In this document: in pieces, positions 52,461-61,492 of the stretch
Layout of the letters: every line of letters starts with the position of its first letter
How positions within the stretch are numbered: position 1 is the first letter of the stretch
Source of the DNA: Pontibacterium sp964228735
GTDB taxonomy: Bacteria > Pseudomonadota > Gammaproteobacteria > Pseudomonadales > Balneatricaceae
Assembly (NCBI RefSeq): GCF_964228735.1
Contig: NZ_CAXRBQ010000075.1
Coordinates: 10,131 to 74,130, forward strand
Reading direction: 5' to 3'
Length of the DNA: 64,000 nucleotides
The notes under the pieces: generated by a model
What the model was told of the DNA's origin: nothing
The model's database searches: none
The model's input: only the letters and a program-made list of their open reading frames with translations
Program-made: the position numbers and the translations under genes

Positions 52461-55166
52461 ATGTCAAACGCTGCTGCTCACCACCAGGTTGCCGACATTG
52501 AACTGTTCAATGTCGAGGAATTTCGTAAGGCTCTGGCTGGAAGCAACCAGCCTATTCCCGTCCTGAAGCAAGCCCTGAAGGATGTGCGGGCGCGAATGGA
52601 TGAACGCTTCCGAGAAGGCGAAGATATCCGCAAGCTGATCTACGGTCGCGCCTGGGTCATGGATATGGTCCTGGAAGCGATCTGGCAGCGTTTTGACTGG
52701 CCCGAAAGCAAACATATCGAGCTGATTGCCGTCGGTGGCTATGGCCGTGGCGAACTACATCCCTGCTCTGATGTGGATATCCTGATTCTGATCGATGGCA
52801 TCGAAGCGGAAAGCTACCACGATTCGATCAGTGGTTTTCTTACCCTGCTCTGGGATATCAATCTGGATATCGGCTCCAGCGTGCGCACCATCGGCGAATG
52901 TTACGAGGAAGCGCGTAACGATATCACCATCGCCACCAACCTGATTGAATCCCGTCCTGTGGTGGGCAGTGGCGACCTGCACGCCCGCATGTACGACGAA
53001 GTGACATCGGAAGGTGCCTGGACCGACAAAGAGTTCTTCCGCGCCAAGATCAACGAGCAGCTAGACCGCCACGAAAAGACCAACAACACCGAATACAACC
53101 TGGAACCCAACCTGAAGAACTCCCCCGGAGGCCTGCGCGATCTGCAGACCATTGGCTGGGTGGCGAAACGACACTTCGGCTCCACTTATATTCGTGACTT
53201 GGTGGACGACGGTTTCCTCACAGAAAGTGAGCTGGATACCCTGAACAAGGGCGAGCTGTACCTGTGGACGGTGCGTTACGCGTTGCACATGGTTTGCAAC
53301 CGCCACGACGATCGTCTGCTATTTGACCACCAGCGCGCGCTCGCCGAGATCTTCGGCTACCAAGACTCTGAAGGCGAACTGGCCGTTGAGCAGTTTATGG
53401 GTAAGTACTACCGTGTCGCCAAGGCGATGTCGGAGTTCAATCACATGCTGCTGCAGCACTTCGACGAAGCAATCCTGCGCACCGAAGACGAGCAAGTGTT
53501 CCACCCGCTCAACAAGCGCTTCCAGATCCACAACAACTTCATCGAGGTCACCTACGACAAGGTGTTTGAGCACCATCCGTTTGCCCTGATGGAGATCTTC
53601 GTCCTGATGGCGACCAATCCTCAGATCAAGGGTGTGCGTGCATCCACCATTCGCCTGATCCGCAACCATCGTCACCTGATCGACGAAGAGTTCCGCAATG
53701 ACATCCGCAACACCTCCCTGTTTATGGAGCTGTTGCGCTGCCCGGATCGGGTCTCCACCGAACTGAAGCGGATGAACAAATACGGCATCCTCGGCCTGTA
53801 CCTGCCGGAGTTCGGCAAGATCGTCGGCCAGATGCAGCATGACTTGTTCCATATCTACACCGTTGACGCACATACCCTGAAGGTGATCCAAAAAACCCGC
53901 CAGTTCCGTCACCGTGACTACCGCGAGCAGTTCCCGATCGCCCACCGCATTGTGAACCAGCTGCCGAAGATCGAACTGCTCTACATCGCCGCACTCTACC
54001 ACGATATTGCCAAGGGCCGTGGTGGCGACCACTCAGAGCTGGGCGCCGAGGACGTGACCGCATTCTGCGAACGCCACCATCTGGGCCGCTGGGATACCCA
54101 CCTGGTAGCCTGGCTGGTACGCAACCACCTGCTGATGTCGATGACCGCGCAGCGCAAGGACATCTCCGATCCGGAAGTTATCCACACCTTCGCCAAGCAG
54201 GTTCACGACATCGTACATCTGGATTACCTCTACGTGCTCACCCTGGCCGACATCAACGCCACCAACCACACCCTGTGGAACAACTGGCGCGCCACCCTGA
54301 TGCGCACCCTCTACACCGAGACCAAAACCGCACTGCGTCGTGGCCTGGAAAACCCGGTACAGAAAGAGGACCTGATCGAGCAGGTACAGCATGAGGCGAT
54401 GATGATCCTATCCCGTCAGGGACTGGACGAGGCCGAAGTTCTGGAGTTCTGGGCTACCCTGGGTGACGACTACTTCCTGCGCGAAACCGGCAAGAGTATC
54501 GCCTGGCACACCCGCGCCATCCTTGAGCACCACAATCCTGATGCCCCGCTGGTACTGATTCGTCAGACCTCATTGCGACTGCATGAAGGCGCGACCGAGA
54601 TCTTCGTCTATATGAAGGATCAGCCGAACCTGTTTGCAGCGTCCGTGGCCACTCTCGACCAACTGAACCTCAGCATCCAGGACGCCCGCATCATCGTCAC
54701 CGACGACCAGCTGACCCTCAACACCTATACGGTGCTAACGGCGGAAAACCAGCCATTGTCGGAAAACCCGGACTACCTAAACACCATCAAGCAGCGCCTG
54801 GTAGAAGAGCTGGACGATCCGGAAGACTACCCGGAAATTATCCACCGCCGCGTACCGCGCCAGCTGAAGCTGTTTGCCACACCAACCCGGGTAACCATCA
54901 GCACAGACCCGGTCAGTCAGGAAACGCTGCTGGAAGTGCTTACGCCTGACCGCCCGGGGCTGTTGGCACGTATCGGCCGAATTTTTGTCGAAAACCACGT
55001 ATCGGTGCGTAAAGCCAAGATCACCTCCATCGGCGAGCGGGTAGAGGACTTTTTCTTTATCACCGACGAGTCGAATCAGCCGATCTCTGATCCTGAGCTA
55101 TGCCAGCGCCTGCAGAGCGACATCTGCAAGCAGCTGGACGAACATATACAACAACAAGAAGCCTGA
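52461..55166 (+). CDS. glnD: [Protein-PII] uridylyltransferase/uridylyl-removing enzyme
   Basis: 901 residues. Nucleotidyltransferase domain with GGYGRGELHPCSDVDILIL (about 94-112), helical linker, HD domain (LYHDIAKGRGGDHSELG, about 510-526) and two C-terminal ACT domains that bind glutamine. It modifies PII in low nitrogen and removes UMP in high glutamine. Fifteen bases after map. The sequence is noticeably richer in G/C-ending codons than the surrounding genes. Confidence 0.98.
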   Translation: MSNAAAHHQVADIELFNVEEFRKALAGSNQPIPVLKQALKDVRARMDERFREGEDIRKLIYGRAWVMDMVLEAIWQRFDWPESKHIELIAVGGYGRGELHPCSDVDILILIDGIEAESYHDSISGFLTLLWDINLDIGSSVRTIGECYEEARNDITIATNLIESRPVVGSGDLHARMYDEVTSEGAWTDKEFFRAKINEQLDRHEKTNNTEYNLEPNLKNSPGGLRDLQTIGWVAKRHFGSTYIRDLVDDGFLTESELDTLNKGELYLWTVRYALHMVCNRHDDRLLFDHQRALAEIFGYQDSEGELAVEQFMGKYYRVAKAMSEFNHMLLQHFDEAILRTEDEQVFHPLNKRFQIHNNFIEVTYDKVFEHHPFALMEIFVLMATNPQIKGVRASTIRLIRNHRHLIDEEFRNDIRNTSLFMELLRCPDRVSTELKRMNKYGILGLYLPEFGKIVGQMQHDLFHIYTVDAHTLKVIQKTRQFRHRDYREQFPIAHRIVNQLPKIELLYIAALYHDIAKGRGGDHSELGAEDVTAFCERHHLGRWDTHLVAWLVRNHLLMSMTAQRKDISDPEVIHTFAKQVHDIVHLDYLYVLTLADINATNHTLWNNWRATLMRTLYTETKTALRRGLENPVQKEDLIEQVQHEAMMILSRQGLDEAEVLEFWATLGDDYFLRETGKSIAWHTRAILEHHNPDAPLVLIRQTSLRLHEGATEIFVYMKDQPNLFAASVATLDQLNLSIQDARIIVTDDQLTLNTYTVLTAENQPLSENPDYLNTIKQRLVEELDDPEDYPEIIHRRVPRQLKLFATPTRVTISTDPVSQETLLEVLTPDRPGLLARIGRIFVENHVSVRKAKITSIGERVEDFFFITDESNQPISDPELCQRLQSDICKQLDEHIQQQEA

Positions 55167-55200
55167 TGCGATTGCATCAGCCAACCGAGCTGACAGTACT

Positions 55201-55497
55201 ATGGATAAACAGACTCAGACCGAAATCGAAGCGGCAGCATTCCGCCGTTTACTGGCCCACCTGGACAACCGCAAAGATGCGCAGAACATCGACCTGATGA
55301 TTCTGGCGGGATTCTGCCGCAACTGCCTGGCCAAGTGGTACCGCGCCGAAGCGGAAGAGCGTGGCGTCGAGATGGACTATGAACAGGCCCGCGAAGTGAT
55401 CTATGGTGAGCCGTACAGCAGTTGGAAAGAGAAATACCAGCAGGAAGCTACGCCAGAGCAGCTGGCGCAGTTCGAGGCCACCCAGAAGAGCAAGTAA
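55201..55497 (+). CDS. DUF1244 domain protein
   Basis: 98 residues. Matches the small DUF1244 family: FRRLLAHLDNRKDAQNIDLM, then the Cys-containing GFCRNCLAKW and EVIYGEPYSSWKEKYQ. These proteins are common in proteobacteria with no firm function. It is 34 bases after glnD with a terminator directly downstream, so it is probably in the map-glnD transcript. Confidence 0.85.
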   Translation: MDKQTQTEIEAAAFRRLLAHLDNRKDAQNIDLMILAGFCRNCLAKWYRAEAEERGVEMDYEQAREVIYGEPYSSWKEKYQQEATPEQLAQFEATQKSK

Positions 55498-55503
55498 GTA
55501 TAA

Positions 55504-55536
55504 AAAAACGGGCAGTTCAGACTGCCCGTTTTTTAG
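55504..55536. terminator. Bidirectional intrinsic terminator
   Basis: CGGGCAG, loop TTCAGA, CTGCCCG with an A-run before and six Ts after. It separates the plus-strand glnD/DUF1244 transcript from the minus-strand flgO-flgP transcript. Confidence 0.93.
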
Positions 55537-55559
55537 TTCTTCAGCGTAAGTAGTTGACG

Positions 55560-56027
55560 CTACTCACTGGCATTAACCCAGGCCCGTTGCAGCTGATTCA
55601 TATCCACTTCCAGCACCGTCGCGTAAACATCGTCCTGCACCGGATAGGTCTTCACGACACGTGCACCACGCACAATCCCTGACACCGCCGTTTTGAACTG
55701 ATCGTTCTGCACCACCATATCCCGCACCGCCGTGGTACCGAAAAGATACTGACCATGCACAATCGCCGTCAGCTCCTGATAGGCACGCAGCTTGGATGCT
55801 CGCATCGCCTGAATCATCTTGTGCTCTTTGGTCTTGCCCGGCTGCAAACTGATTGGTGCATATCCAGTCGCGCGCACCCATTCAGGCTCGCGTGCTTCGA
55901 CTACCGCAGTATTTTGCGGTGCATCCGGCAACGCCTCGGCAAAATCCACCAGCGAACGAGAGGCCGTTTCGCACCCTGCCAACAACGCCCCCGCCAGAAT
56001 CAGAGCGGCCACTTTTACACTATTCAT
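55560..56027 (-). CDS. flgP: FlgP-like outer membrane lipoprotein (LPP20 family)
   Basis: 155 residues from ATG 56027 (MNSVKVAALILAGALLAGCET). Lipobox LLAGC gives a mature N-terminal Cys. The body matches the LPP20/FlgP family (WVRATGYAPIS; MIQAMRASKLRAYQELTAIVHGQYLFG). FlgP in Vibrio forms the outer disk of the polar flagellar motor. Directly downstream of flgO and close to the divergent flgT. Confidence 0.85.
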   Translation of the reverse strand: MNSVKVAALILAGALLAGCETASRSLVDFAEALPDAPQNTAVVEAREPEWVRATGYAPISLQPGKTKEHKMIQAMRASKLRAYQELTAIVHGQYLFGTTAVRDMVVQNDQFKTAVSGIVRGARVVKTYPVQDDVYATVLEVDMNQLQRAWVNASE

Positions 56028-56038
56028 CGGTATTCCCA

Positions 56039-56704
56039 TCACTGTCCTACCGGCCCCAGACTGTTTTCAATGATCATCCCTTTCTGAATCGCCTTGATCG
56101 GATCATATCCCGGTGTACCGCCCTCCAGCCGACTATCCGGTAGATGAGTCTGGCCAGACGCCAAGACCTGACGAGTAGTGGTATCCAGCACACGGGCGTT
56201 CACCACGATACCGTCCGGGTAGCGCGCATAGCTACCGGTCAACAGAAAATAGATGCGGAATCGATTACGCAGGCTGGACATATTCTGCTTGGTCAACGGG
56301 TCCCGCGCCGTGGTCAACAGACTCACAGCCCGGTAGTCGATCAGGTTGTAATCGTTTTGCTGTAACTGATAGACGAAACTCTCGCTCAAACGCTCTCCCA
56401 AGGCACCGGTGTAACGCTCTCGCGCCCGGGACAGATCAACAAATGGCATCACCGCCATCGGCAAGCGACGCACGCGGTTCATCTGCAGTCCTTCCTGCAA
56501 CTGAATCGCCAGCTCGGCGACCGCTTCACTCACCGGATCGTAAATCTGATCACGGGTCGCAATACTGGAGAGCTCCGCGCTGCTGATTACCGGCTCCTGC
56601 ACAACAGGCTCTGGCGCCACGACCGGTTGCGGCTCTGGTTCAGGACCGAAACCCTGCCAGGTACATCCGCTCAGCAGGAAGGAGAACAGCAGAAGCTTTT
56701 TCAT
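56039..56704 (-). CDS. flgO: FlgO-like outer membrane lipoprotein
   Basis: 221 residues from ATG 56704 (MKKLLLFSFLLSGCTW, lipobox LLSGC); the longer frame to 56782 is unsupported. A Pro/Glu-rich linker (EPEPQPVV) precedes the FlgO domain (LPMAVMPFVDLSR; YNLIDYRAVSLL; LLTGSYAR). FlgO associates with FlgP at the outer-membrane collar of polar flagella. Stop overlaps the upstream part of the flgP frame. Divergent from flgT. Confidence 0.85.
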   Translation of the reverse strand: MKKLLLFSFLLSGCTWQGFGPEPEPQPVVAPEPVVQEPVISSAELSSIATRDQIYDPVSEAVAELAIQLQEGLQMNRVRRLPMAVMPFVDLSRARERYTGALGERLSESFVYQLQQNDYNLIDYRAVSLLTTARDPLTKQNMSSLRNRFRIYFLLTGSYARYPDGIVVNARVLDTTTRQVLASGQTHLPDSRLEGGTPGYDPIKAIQKGMIIENSLGPVGQ

Positions 56705-56855
56705 GTTGTAGAATCCATATCTCGACTGCAGACAATCTAACACACTTTTATCTGCAGTTTCGCCCATCGGTTCAGGCTGCACTCCAGTTTACATCCCCGG
56801 AGCATTTGCATACTGTTAACGGAACATTTACTTAGTTGTCGGTCAGCCGCTGAAT

Positions 56856-58070
56856 ATGTTTAACCTGTTGCTCAAATATACCCTGTTCATAGCCCTGATG
56901 TTCACTCACCTGGTGGCGCAGGCATTGACCGTAGAGGCGGAAGGTCAGGCGGTCATCCAGAACAACAATCTGGGCCCTGCACGTAAGGCAGCCATTGCCG
57001 CCGCTACCCAGCAGGCATCCATGCAGGCCGCGGTCTATGTTTCCAGCAGTCAACAGGTGCGAGACGGGATTCTGGAGATCGACAACATGCAGATCACCAC
57101 CCTCGGCCAGGTAGAAAACGTGCAGGTTCTCGAAGAGAAGATCGTTGGCAATATCCTGGTGGTGCGTATCAGCGCCGATGTGTTTACCGACACCGGTTGC
57201 AAGGACGGCACCAGTGACCGTTTCCTGAAGTCCATTGCGATCACCGCATTCCCATTGGAACATCCGACCCAGGGCAATCTTGGCGGACTGGGCGATACTG
57301 CCTGGGAGATGCCCAACCTGATCGCCAGCAAGCTCACAGCCCGCGGTAACCTGCGCCCCTTCAAGGCGAGCCACCTGAACATTTATCCGGTGTTACAGAC
57401 ATCCCCTAGTCGACAACTGGATGATGGCGCATTGACCTCTGTTGCCGCCAACGTGAACAACCTGGACACGCAGTTCATCGTTTCCGGCGTGATTCGTGAC
57501 ATGGCGATGGTGGATCCCCGCACCCATGCCGAAGACAACTATTTCGTCGACCTCTACAACCGCCTGGACTACCGCAGCCGCAAACATCTGCGTAACTTCC
57601 AGCTGGATCTGTTTATCCACGACGGTTTCAGTGGTGCACTGCTGATGGAACGCCGCTACCAAACTCAGGGCGTATGGAGCTTACCACAGGAGTTACGTGC
57701 CGGTTTTAACAGTCAGGCATTTGCCAATCAGGAATACGGTCAGGCAGTATCTAAACTGCTGCATGAGATGGTGGACGAGCTGGAAAGCAACCTGCGTTGC
57801 CGCCCATTCTCGGCCCGTATTACCCACACAGAGAACAATCAGATCTGGTTTAAGGCGGGCACCAGCTCAGGCATCAAGCGTGGGGATAAGTTTAATATCC
57901 TGCACCGCTCAACCTTCTATGATGTACAGATGCGACCAACCCATCAGTTGACCGACACCGATCGCACCCTGGTGGTGGATGAGGTGCACCCGAATATAAT
58001 CAAGGGACACCTGGTGAATATCGCCCAGCATCAGAACATTCTGCCGGGCGACATTGTGGTTTCTAAATAA
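56856..58070 (+). CDS. flgT: FlgT-like flagellar H-ring protein
   Basis: 404 residues with a Sec signal peptide (about 1-23, ending AQA). N-terminal LPP20-like domain (VEAEGQAVIQNN; AAATQQASMQAAVYV), a middle domain and a C-terminal domain, matching the FlgT fold. In Vibrio, FlgT builds the H-ring around the basal body needed to install the sodium stator PomAB via MotX/MotY. Here it is divergent from flgO-flgP with a 151-base shared promoter region. Confidence 0.88.
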   Translation: MFNLLLKYTLFIALMFTHLVAQALTVEAEGQAVIQNNNLGPARKAAIAAATQQASMQAAVYVSSSQQVRDGILEIDNMQITTLGQVENVQVLEEKIVGNILVVRISADVFTDTGCKDGTSDRFLKSIAITAFPLEHPTQGNLGGLGDTAWEMPNLIASKLTARGNLRPFKASHLNIYPVLQTSPSRQLDDGALTSVAANVNNLDTQFIVSGVIRDMAMVDPRTHAEDNYFVDLYNRLDYRSRKHLRNFQLDLFIHDGFSGALLMERRYQTQGVWSLPQELRAGFNSQAFANQEYGQAVSKLLHEMVDELESNLRCRPFSARITHTENNQIWFKAGTSSGIKRGDKFNILHRSTFYDVQMRPTHQLTDTDRTLVVDEVHPNIIKGHLVNIAQHQNILPGDIVVSK

Positions 58071-58086
58071 GCGAGCCTGGTATTAA

Positions 58087-58743
58087 TCAGGCACGCTGAC
58101 CACGAATATTGATCTCTACACGGCGGTTCAGGGCCCGGCCTGACGCTGTTCCGTTATCGGCAATCGGGTAACGCTCGCCGTAACCCTGTGTACTGATACG
58201 CAGACGCTCAATACCGGAGCCGGTCAGATAGTTTGCCACCGCCGCCGCACGGGCTTCAGACAACTGCTGGTTGTACTCAAAGCTACCGGTACTGTCGGTA
58301 AAGCCATCTACAGACATCACCGTTTTATCAAACTTCATCAGCACCTTCACCACAGAATCCAGCACTGGATAGAAGCCGCCATCGATACGGGTAGAATCGG
58401 TTGCAAAGGTCACGTTACCTGGCATGATCAAACGGATATCGTCACCCTGACGCTGTACGCTGACACCCGTCCCTTCCAACTCCTGACGCAGCAATGCTTC
58501 CTGCTGGTCCATGTAATAACCAATACCACCACCGACAGCACCACCCACCAGCGCACCGGTCAGCGCTCCTTTGCCACGATCTTTCTTGCTGGACACTGCA
58601 GCCCCCAGCACCGCACCTGCTACAGCACCAATACCGGCACCGGTCGCAGTATTACTGGTCTTCTGCTCACGGGTATAAGGATCGATTGTCTGACAACCGG
58701 AAAGAACCGCCGCGGTTACACACACATAAATAAACTTTTTCAT
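58087..58743 (-). CDS. OmpA-family lipoprotein with glycine-zipper domain
   Basis: 218 residues from ATG 58743 with GAGAG upstream (GTG 58746 also possible). Lipobox LSGC, a glycine-zipper region (GAGIGAVAGAVLGAAV; GALVGGAVGGGIGYYM) and a C-terminal OmpA peptidoglycan-binding domain (VTFATDSTRI; GFTDSTGSFEYNQQLSEARA). YiaD-like. It probably links the outer membrane to peptidoglycan. Lies downstream of and convergent with flgT, but no flagellar role is implied by its sequence. Confidence 0.9.
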   Translation of the reverse strand: MKKFIYVCVTAAVLSGCQTIDPYTREQKTSNTATGAGIGAVAGAVLGAAVSSKKDRGKGALTGALVGGAVGGGIGYYMDQQEALLRQELEGTGVSVQRQGDDIRLIMPGNVTFATDSTRIDGGFYPVLDSVVKVLMKFDKTVMSVDGFTDSTGSFEYNQQLSEARAAAVANYLTGSGIERLRISTQGYGERYPIADNGTASGRALNRRVEINIRGQRA

Positions 58744-58849
58744 CACAAGCTCTCACAAAAATCGTTATCGGCACCTAAGCCCTGCAATGCTTTCAAGTCT
58801 AAAGGTAATACCTGAACCATAGCTTAAATGGACTCACATACCGCATATC

Positions 58850-58986
58850 TGTAAAGAATTCTTTACAAATTCCAAAACCCATCATTTATCCCTAGTCACC
58901 CCCCTGAACAACCGATAAAATGACGGATCGGTAACAGAAACCCAATTTTGAACACCTCTACCCAAAAAAGGTGTCATAAAATTTGG
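58850..58986. promoter_or_regulatory. 18-bp palindrome and hairpin in the fabY upstream region (58744-59065)
   Basis: TGTAAAGAATTCTTTACA (58850-58867) is a perfect 18-bp palindrome, a likely dimer-binding operator. Further down CCAATTTT (58942-58949) with AAAATTTGG (58978-58986), and ACACC (58952-58956) with GGTGT (58970-58974), form one imperfect hairpin. GGCACC/GGTGCC (58994-59016) is another small stem. No gene lies in this 322-base divergent region. Confidence 0.5.
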
Positions 58987-59065
58987 TTAACTGGGCACCC
59001 AGGCCATCGTGGTGCCGAATATTTAAGCCACACTCATTGAGTACATCCAGTCCAAGGAGTTCCCA

Positions 59066-60976
59066 TTGTCTCAGCTGCCTCTCATCGTTGGTTTTGGTGG
59101 TATCAACCCTGCGGGTCGAGCATCTTTTCATCACGCCTATCGCCGCCTGATTATCGATAAGTTGGATACGCAAAGCCGGGAAGAGACGTTGCTGGGCCTG
59201 GCCACACTGACCGGACTGGCAAGCTACGCCGACGGCAGCTACCAGAACAGTGCCGGCGAAACCCTCTCCGTAGAAGAGCTGCTGCAAACTGTTGGCCAGC
59301 AGGTACTGGATAACACCCTGATCCGCAAGATCCACCCGGACTGGTTTGACGTGAACAACGTGATGTTCAACAAACCGGCCAAGCTGAAATGCAATGAAGG
59401 TGAACTGCGCTTCCAGCTGCGCAAACGCCAGATGCCGCAGAACATCCCTGCGAACTGGCAGGTTACCGAGCCTGCGCCGGGTGTCTTCGACATCACCGTC
59501 AGCGACTCCATGGATGTTATCTTCCCGGATGGTAAAGAGGCCCAGGTTAAAGCTGCAGGCCAACTGCCAACCGGATTCCAGCCGGGCAAGCTGTACCAAT
59601 CCCGCAACCACCCACGCAACCTGCAGATGACCGTGTTCGGAGCCTCCGATGCATTGCGCTCCAGCGGCATCCCGTTTGAAGAGATTGCTGCTCGCGTATC
59701 ACCAGACCAGATCGGTGTTTATGCCAGCAACTCCATCGGCCAGCTGGATGACCTGGGTTTTGGTGGCCTGACCAAATATCCGGCACTGGGTAAACGCACC
59801 ACTTCCAAGCAGATGCCTTTGGGTTACGCCCAGATGCCTGCAGACTTCGTTAATGCATACGTATTGGGCAGCGTTGGCGTCACCGGCGGTGCTCTGGGCG
59901 CCTGTGCAACCTTCCTCTACAACCTGCGCAGCGCGGTAAACGATATCCGCTCCGGCCGCCGTAAGGTGGTACTGGTCGGCGGCAGCGATGCACCGGTTAC
60001 CCCGGAAGTGATGGAAGGTTTCCGTGTTATGGGCGCTTTGGCAGAGGACAAAGACCTGCTGGCGCTGGACGGACTGAGCAGCCTGAGTGATGACGACTAC
60101 CGTCGTGCCTGCCGTCCATTCGGACAGAACTGCGGTTTCACCATGGGCGAATCCAGCCAGTTTGCCCTGCTGATGAGCGATGACCTAGCCTTGGAGATGG
60201 GCGCGCAGATCTTCGGTGCCGTACCAGACGTTTTCGTAAATGCGGATGGCCACAAAAAATCGATCTCCGCTCCGGGTGTGGGTAACTACATCACCCTGGC
60301 AAAAGCTGCCTCCATGGTGCGCGGCATGCTGGGAGAAGAGTCCCTACGCCAGCGCAGCTTTGTACAGGCCCACGGCACCAGCACACCTCAGAACCGCGTC
60401 ACCGAGTCACACGTAATCAACGAAACGGCAAAAGCGTTTGGCATCGAGAGCTGGCCAGTGGCTGCTGTAAAATCCTATCTGGGCCACTCCCAGGGCACTG
60501 CCGGTGGTGACCAGTTGAGCACCTCTTTGGGCACCTGGGCGTACGGCTATATCCCGGGCATCCTGACCACCCCGGCATTTGCCGACGATGTGCACCAGTC
60601 CAACCTGCTACTGAGCAACCAGCATATTGAAGTTGGCGCACAGGGTATGGACAGTGTACTGCTAAACTCCAAGGGCTTTGGTGGCAACAACGCGTCCGCG
60701 CCGGTGCTGGCACCTCACGTCGCCGAAAACATGTTGCGCCGTCGATACGGCGACAGCGCCATGAGCGAATATCTAAAGAAACGTGAGCAGGTAAGTGCCA
60801 AAGCAGCGGAATACGACCAACAGGCAACTAAAGGCACAGCGCGCCCGATCTATCTTTATGACCACAACGTACTAGAAGGTGAAGACCTGCAGATCACCGA
60901 TAAGGAGATCCGCCTGCCGGGTTACGAGAACCCGGTTGATCTGTCTGTGGATAACCCATACTCCGACATCTGCTGA
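59066..60976 (+). CDS. fabY: Beta-ketoacyl synthase FabY
   Basis: 636 residues from TTG 59066, six bases after AAGGAG. Start MSQLPLIVGFGGINPAGRAS and length match FabY of Pseudomonas aeruginosa. Thiolase fold with active-site Cys in GALGACATFLYNLRSA (about 278), and His residues in QAHGTSTPQNR and SYLGHSQG. FabY starts fatty-acid synthesis by condensing acetyl-CoA with malonyl-ACP, replacing or complementing FabH. Monocistronic; possibly regulated through the palindrome at 58850-58867. Confidence 0.92.
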   Translation: MSQLPLIVGFGGINPAGRASFHHAYRRLIIDKLDTQSREETLLGLATLTGLASYADGSYQNSAGETLSVEELLQTVGQQVLDNTLIRKIHPDWFDVNNVMFNKPAKLKCNEGELRFQLRKRQMPQNIPANWQVTEPAPGVFDITVSDSMDVIFPDGKEAQVKAAGQLPTGFQPGKLYQSRNHPRNLQMTVFGASDALRSSGIPFEEIAARVSPDQIGVYASNSIGQLDDLGFGGLTKYPALGKRTTSKQMPLGYAQMPADFVNAYVLGSVGVTGGALGACATFLYNLRSAVNDIRSGRRKVVLVGGSDAPVTPEVMEGFRVMGALAEDKDLLALDGLSSLSDDDYRRACRPFGQNCGFTMGESSQFALLMSDDLALEMGAQIFGAVPDVFVNADGHKKSISAPGVGNYITLAKAASMVRGMLGEESLRQRSFVQAHGTSTPQNRVTESHVINETAKAFGIESWPVAAVKSYLGHSQGTAGGDQLSTSLGTWAYGYIPGILTTPAFADDVHQSNLLLSNQHIEVGAQGMDSVLLNSKGFGGNNASAPVLAPHVAENMLRRRYGDSAMSEYLKKREQVSAKAAEYDQQATKGTARPIYLYDHNVLEGEDLQITDKEIRLPGYENPVDLSVDNPYSDIC

Positions 60977-61088
60977 TCCTCCCTCAAGCGTAAGCCCTGT
61001 AACAGTCTCAAGAAGACTGTTACAGGTGCAAAACTATTCCTCACTGCCGCAGTCAAATCGGGAAAGCACCCAATAACGGCAGGACATA

Positions 61089-61487
61089 ATGAAGACGCAA
61101 CTGTTACTCGCAGCCAGCGTATTGGCTTTGAATGGCTGTGCATCCTCCTCCGATCTTCATTCCGGTTACTACACACTGGATTTGGAGCGCACAGAGCTGT
61201 GTTATTCAGGTCAGAATCGCTGTCTTAACCTGGAGCTGATCATCCCATCCTACAATGAGATGCGAATCGCCCAAGCGTACGAGATTCCCACCAGCCCTAA
61301 AGGCTGGGACGTACGAGATCTTGTTACTTTGATGTTGGCTCCGCCCAAAAAACAGTATGAAGCGAAACAGATTGATGACTTCCGTTATCTGATCCCTCGC
61401 ACTTACGCCTCCAACACCGTATGGCGTTACCTGTGGCAGGAACAATTTGAATTGTACGAATCCAATGGGAGATTCAAAAAGTTGTGA
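61089..61487 (+). CDS. Hypothetical lipoprotein
   Basis: 132 residues from ATG 61089. Clear lipoprotein signal with lipobox (ALNGC, Cys about 17). The mature part has an early Cys pair (ELCYSGQNRCLNLEL) that may form a disulfide, and a Trp/Tyr-rich end. I do not recognise a family. It stands 112 bases after fabY and is convergent with tatD, only 5 bases from it. Confidence 0.75.
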   Translation: MKTQLLLAASVLALNGCASSSDLHSGYYTLDLERTELCYSGQNRCLNLELIIPSYNEMRIAQAYEIPTSPKGWDVRDLVTLMLAPPKKQYEAKQIDDFRYLIPRTYASNTVWRYLWQEQFELYESNGRFKKL

Positions 61488-61492
61488 GCGGT

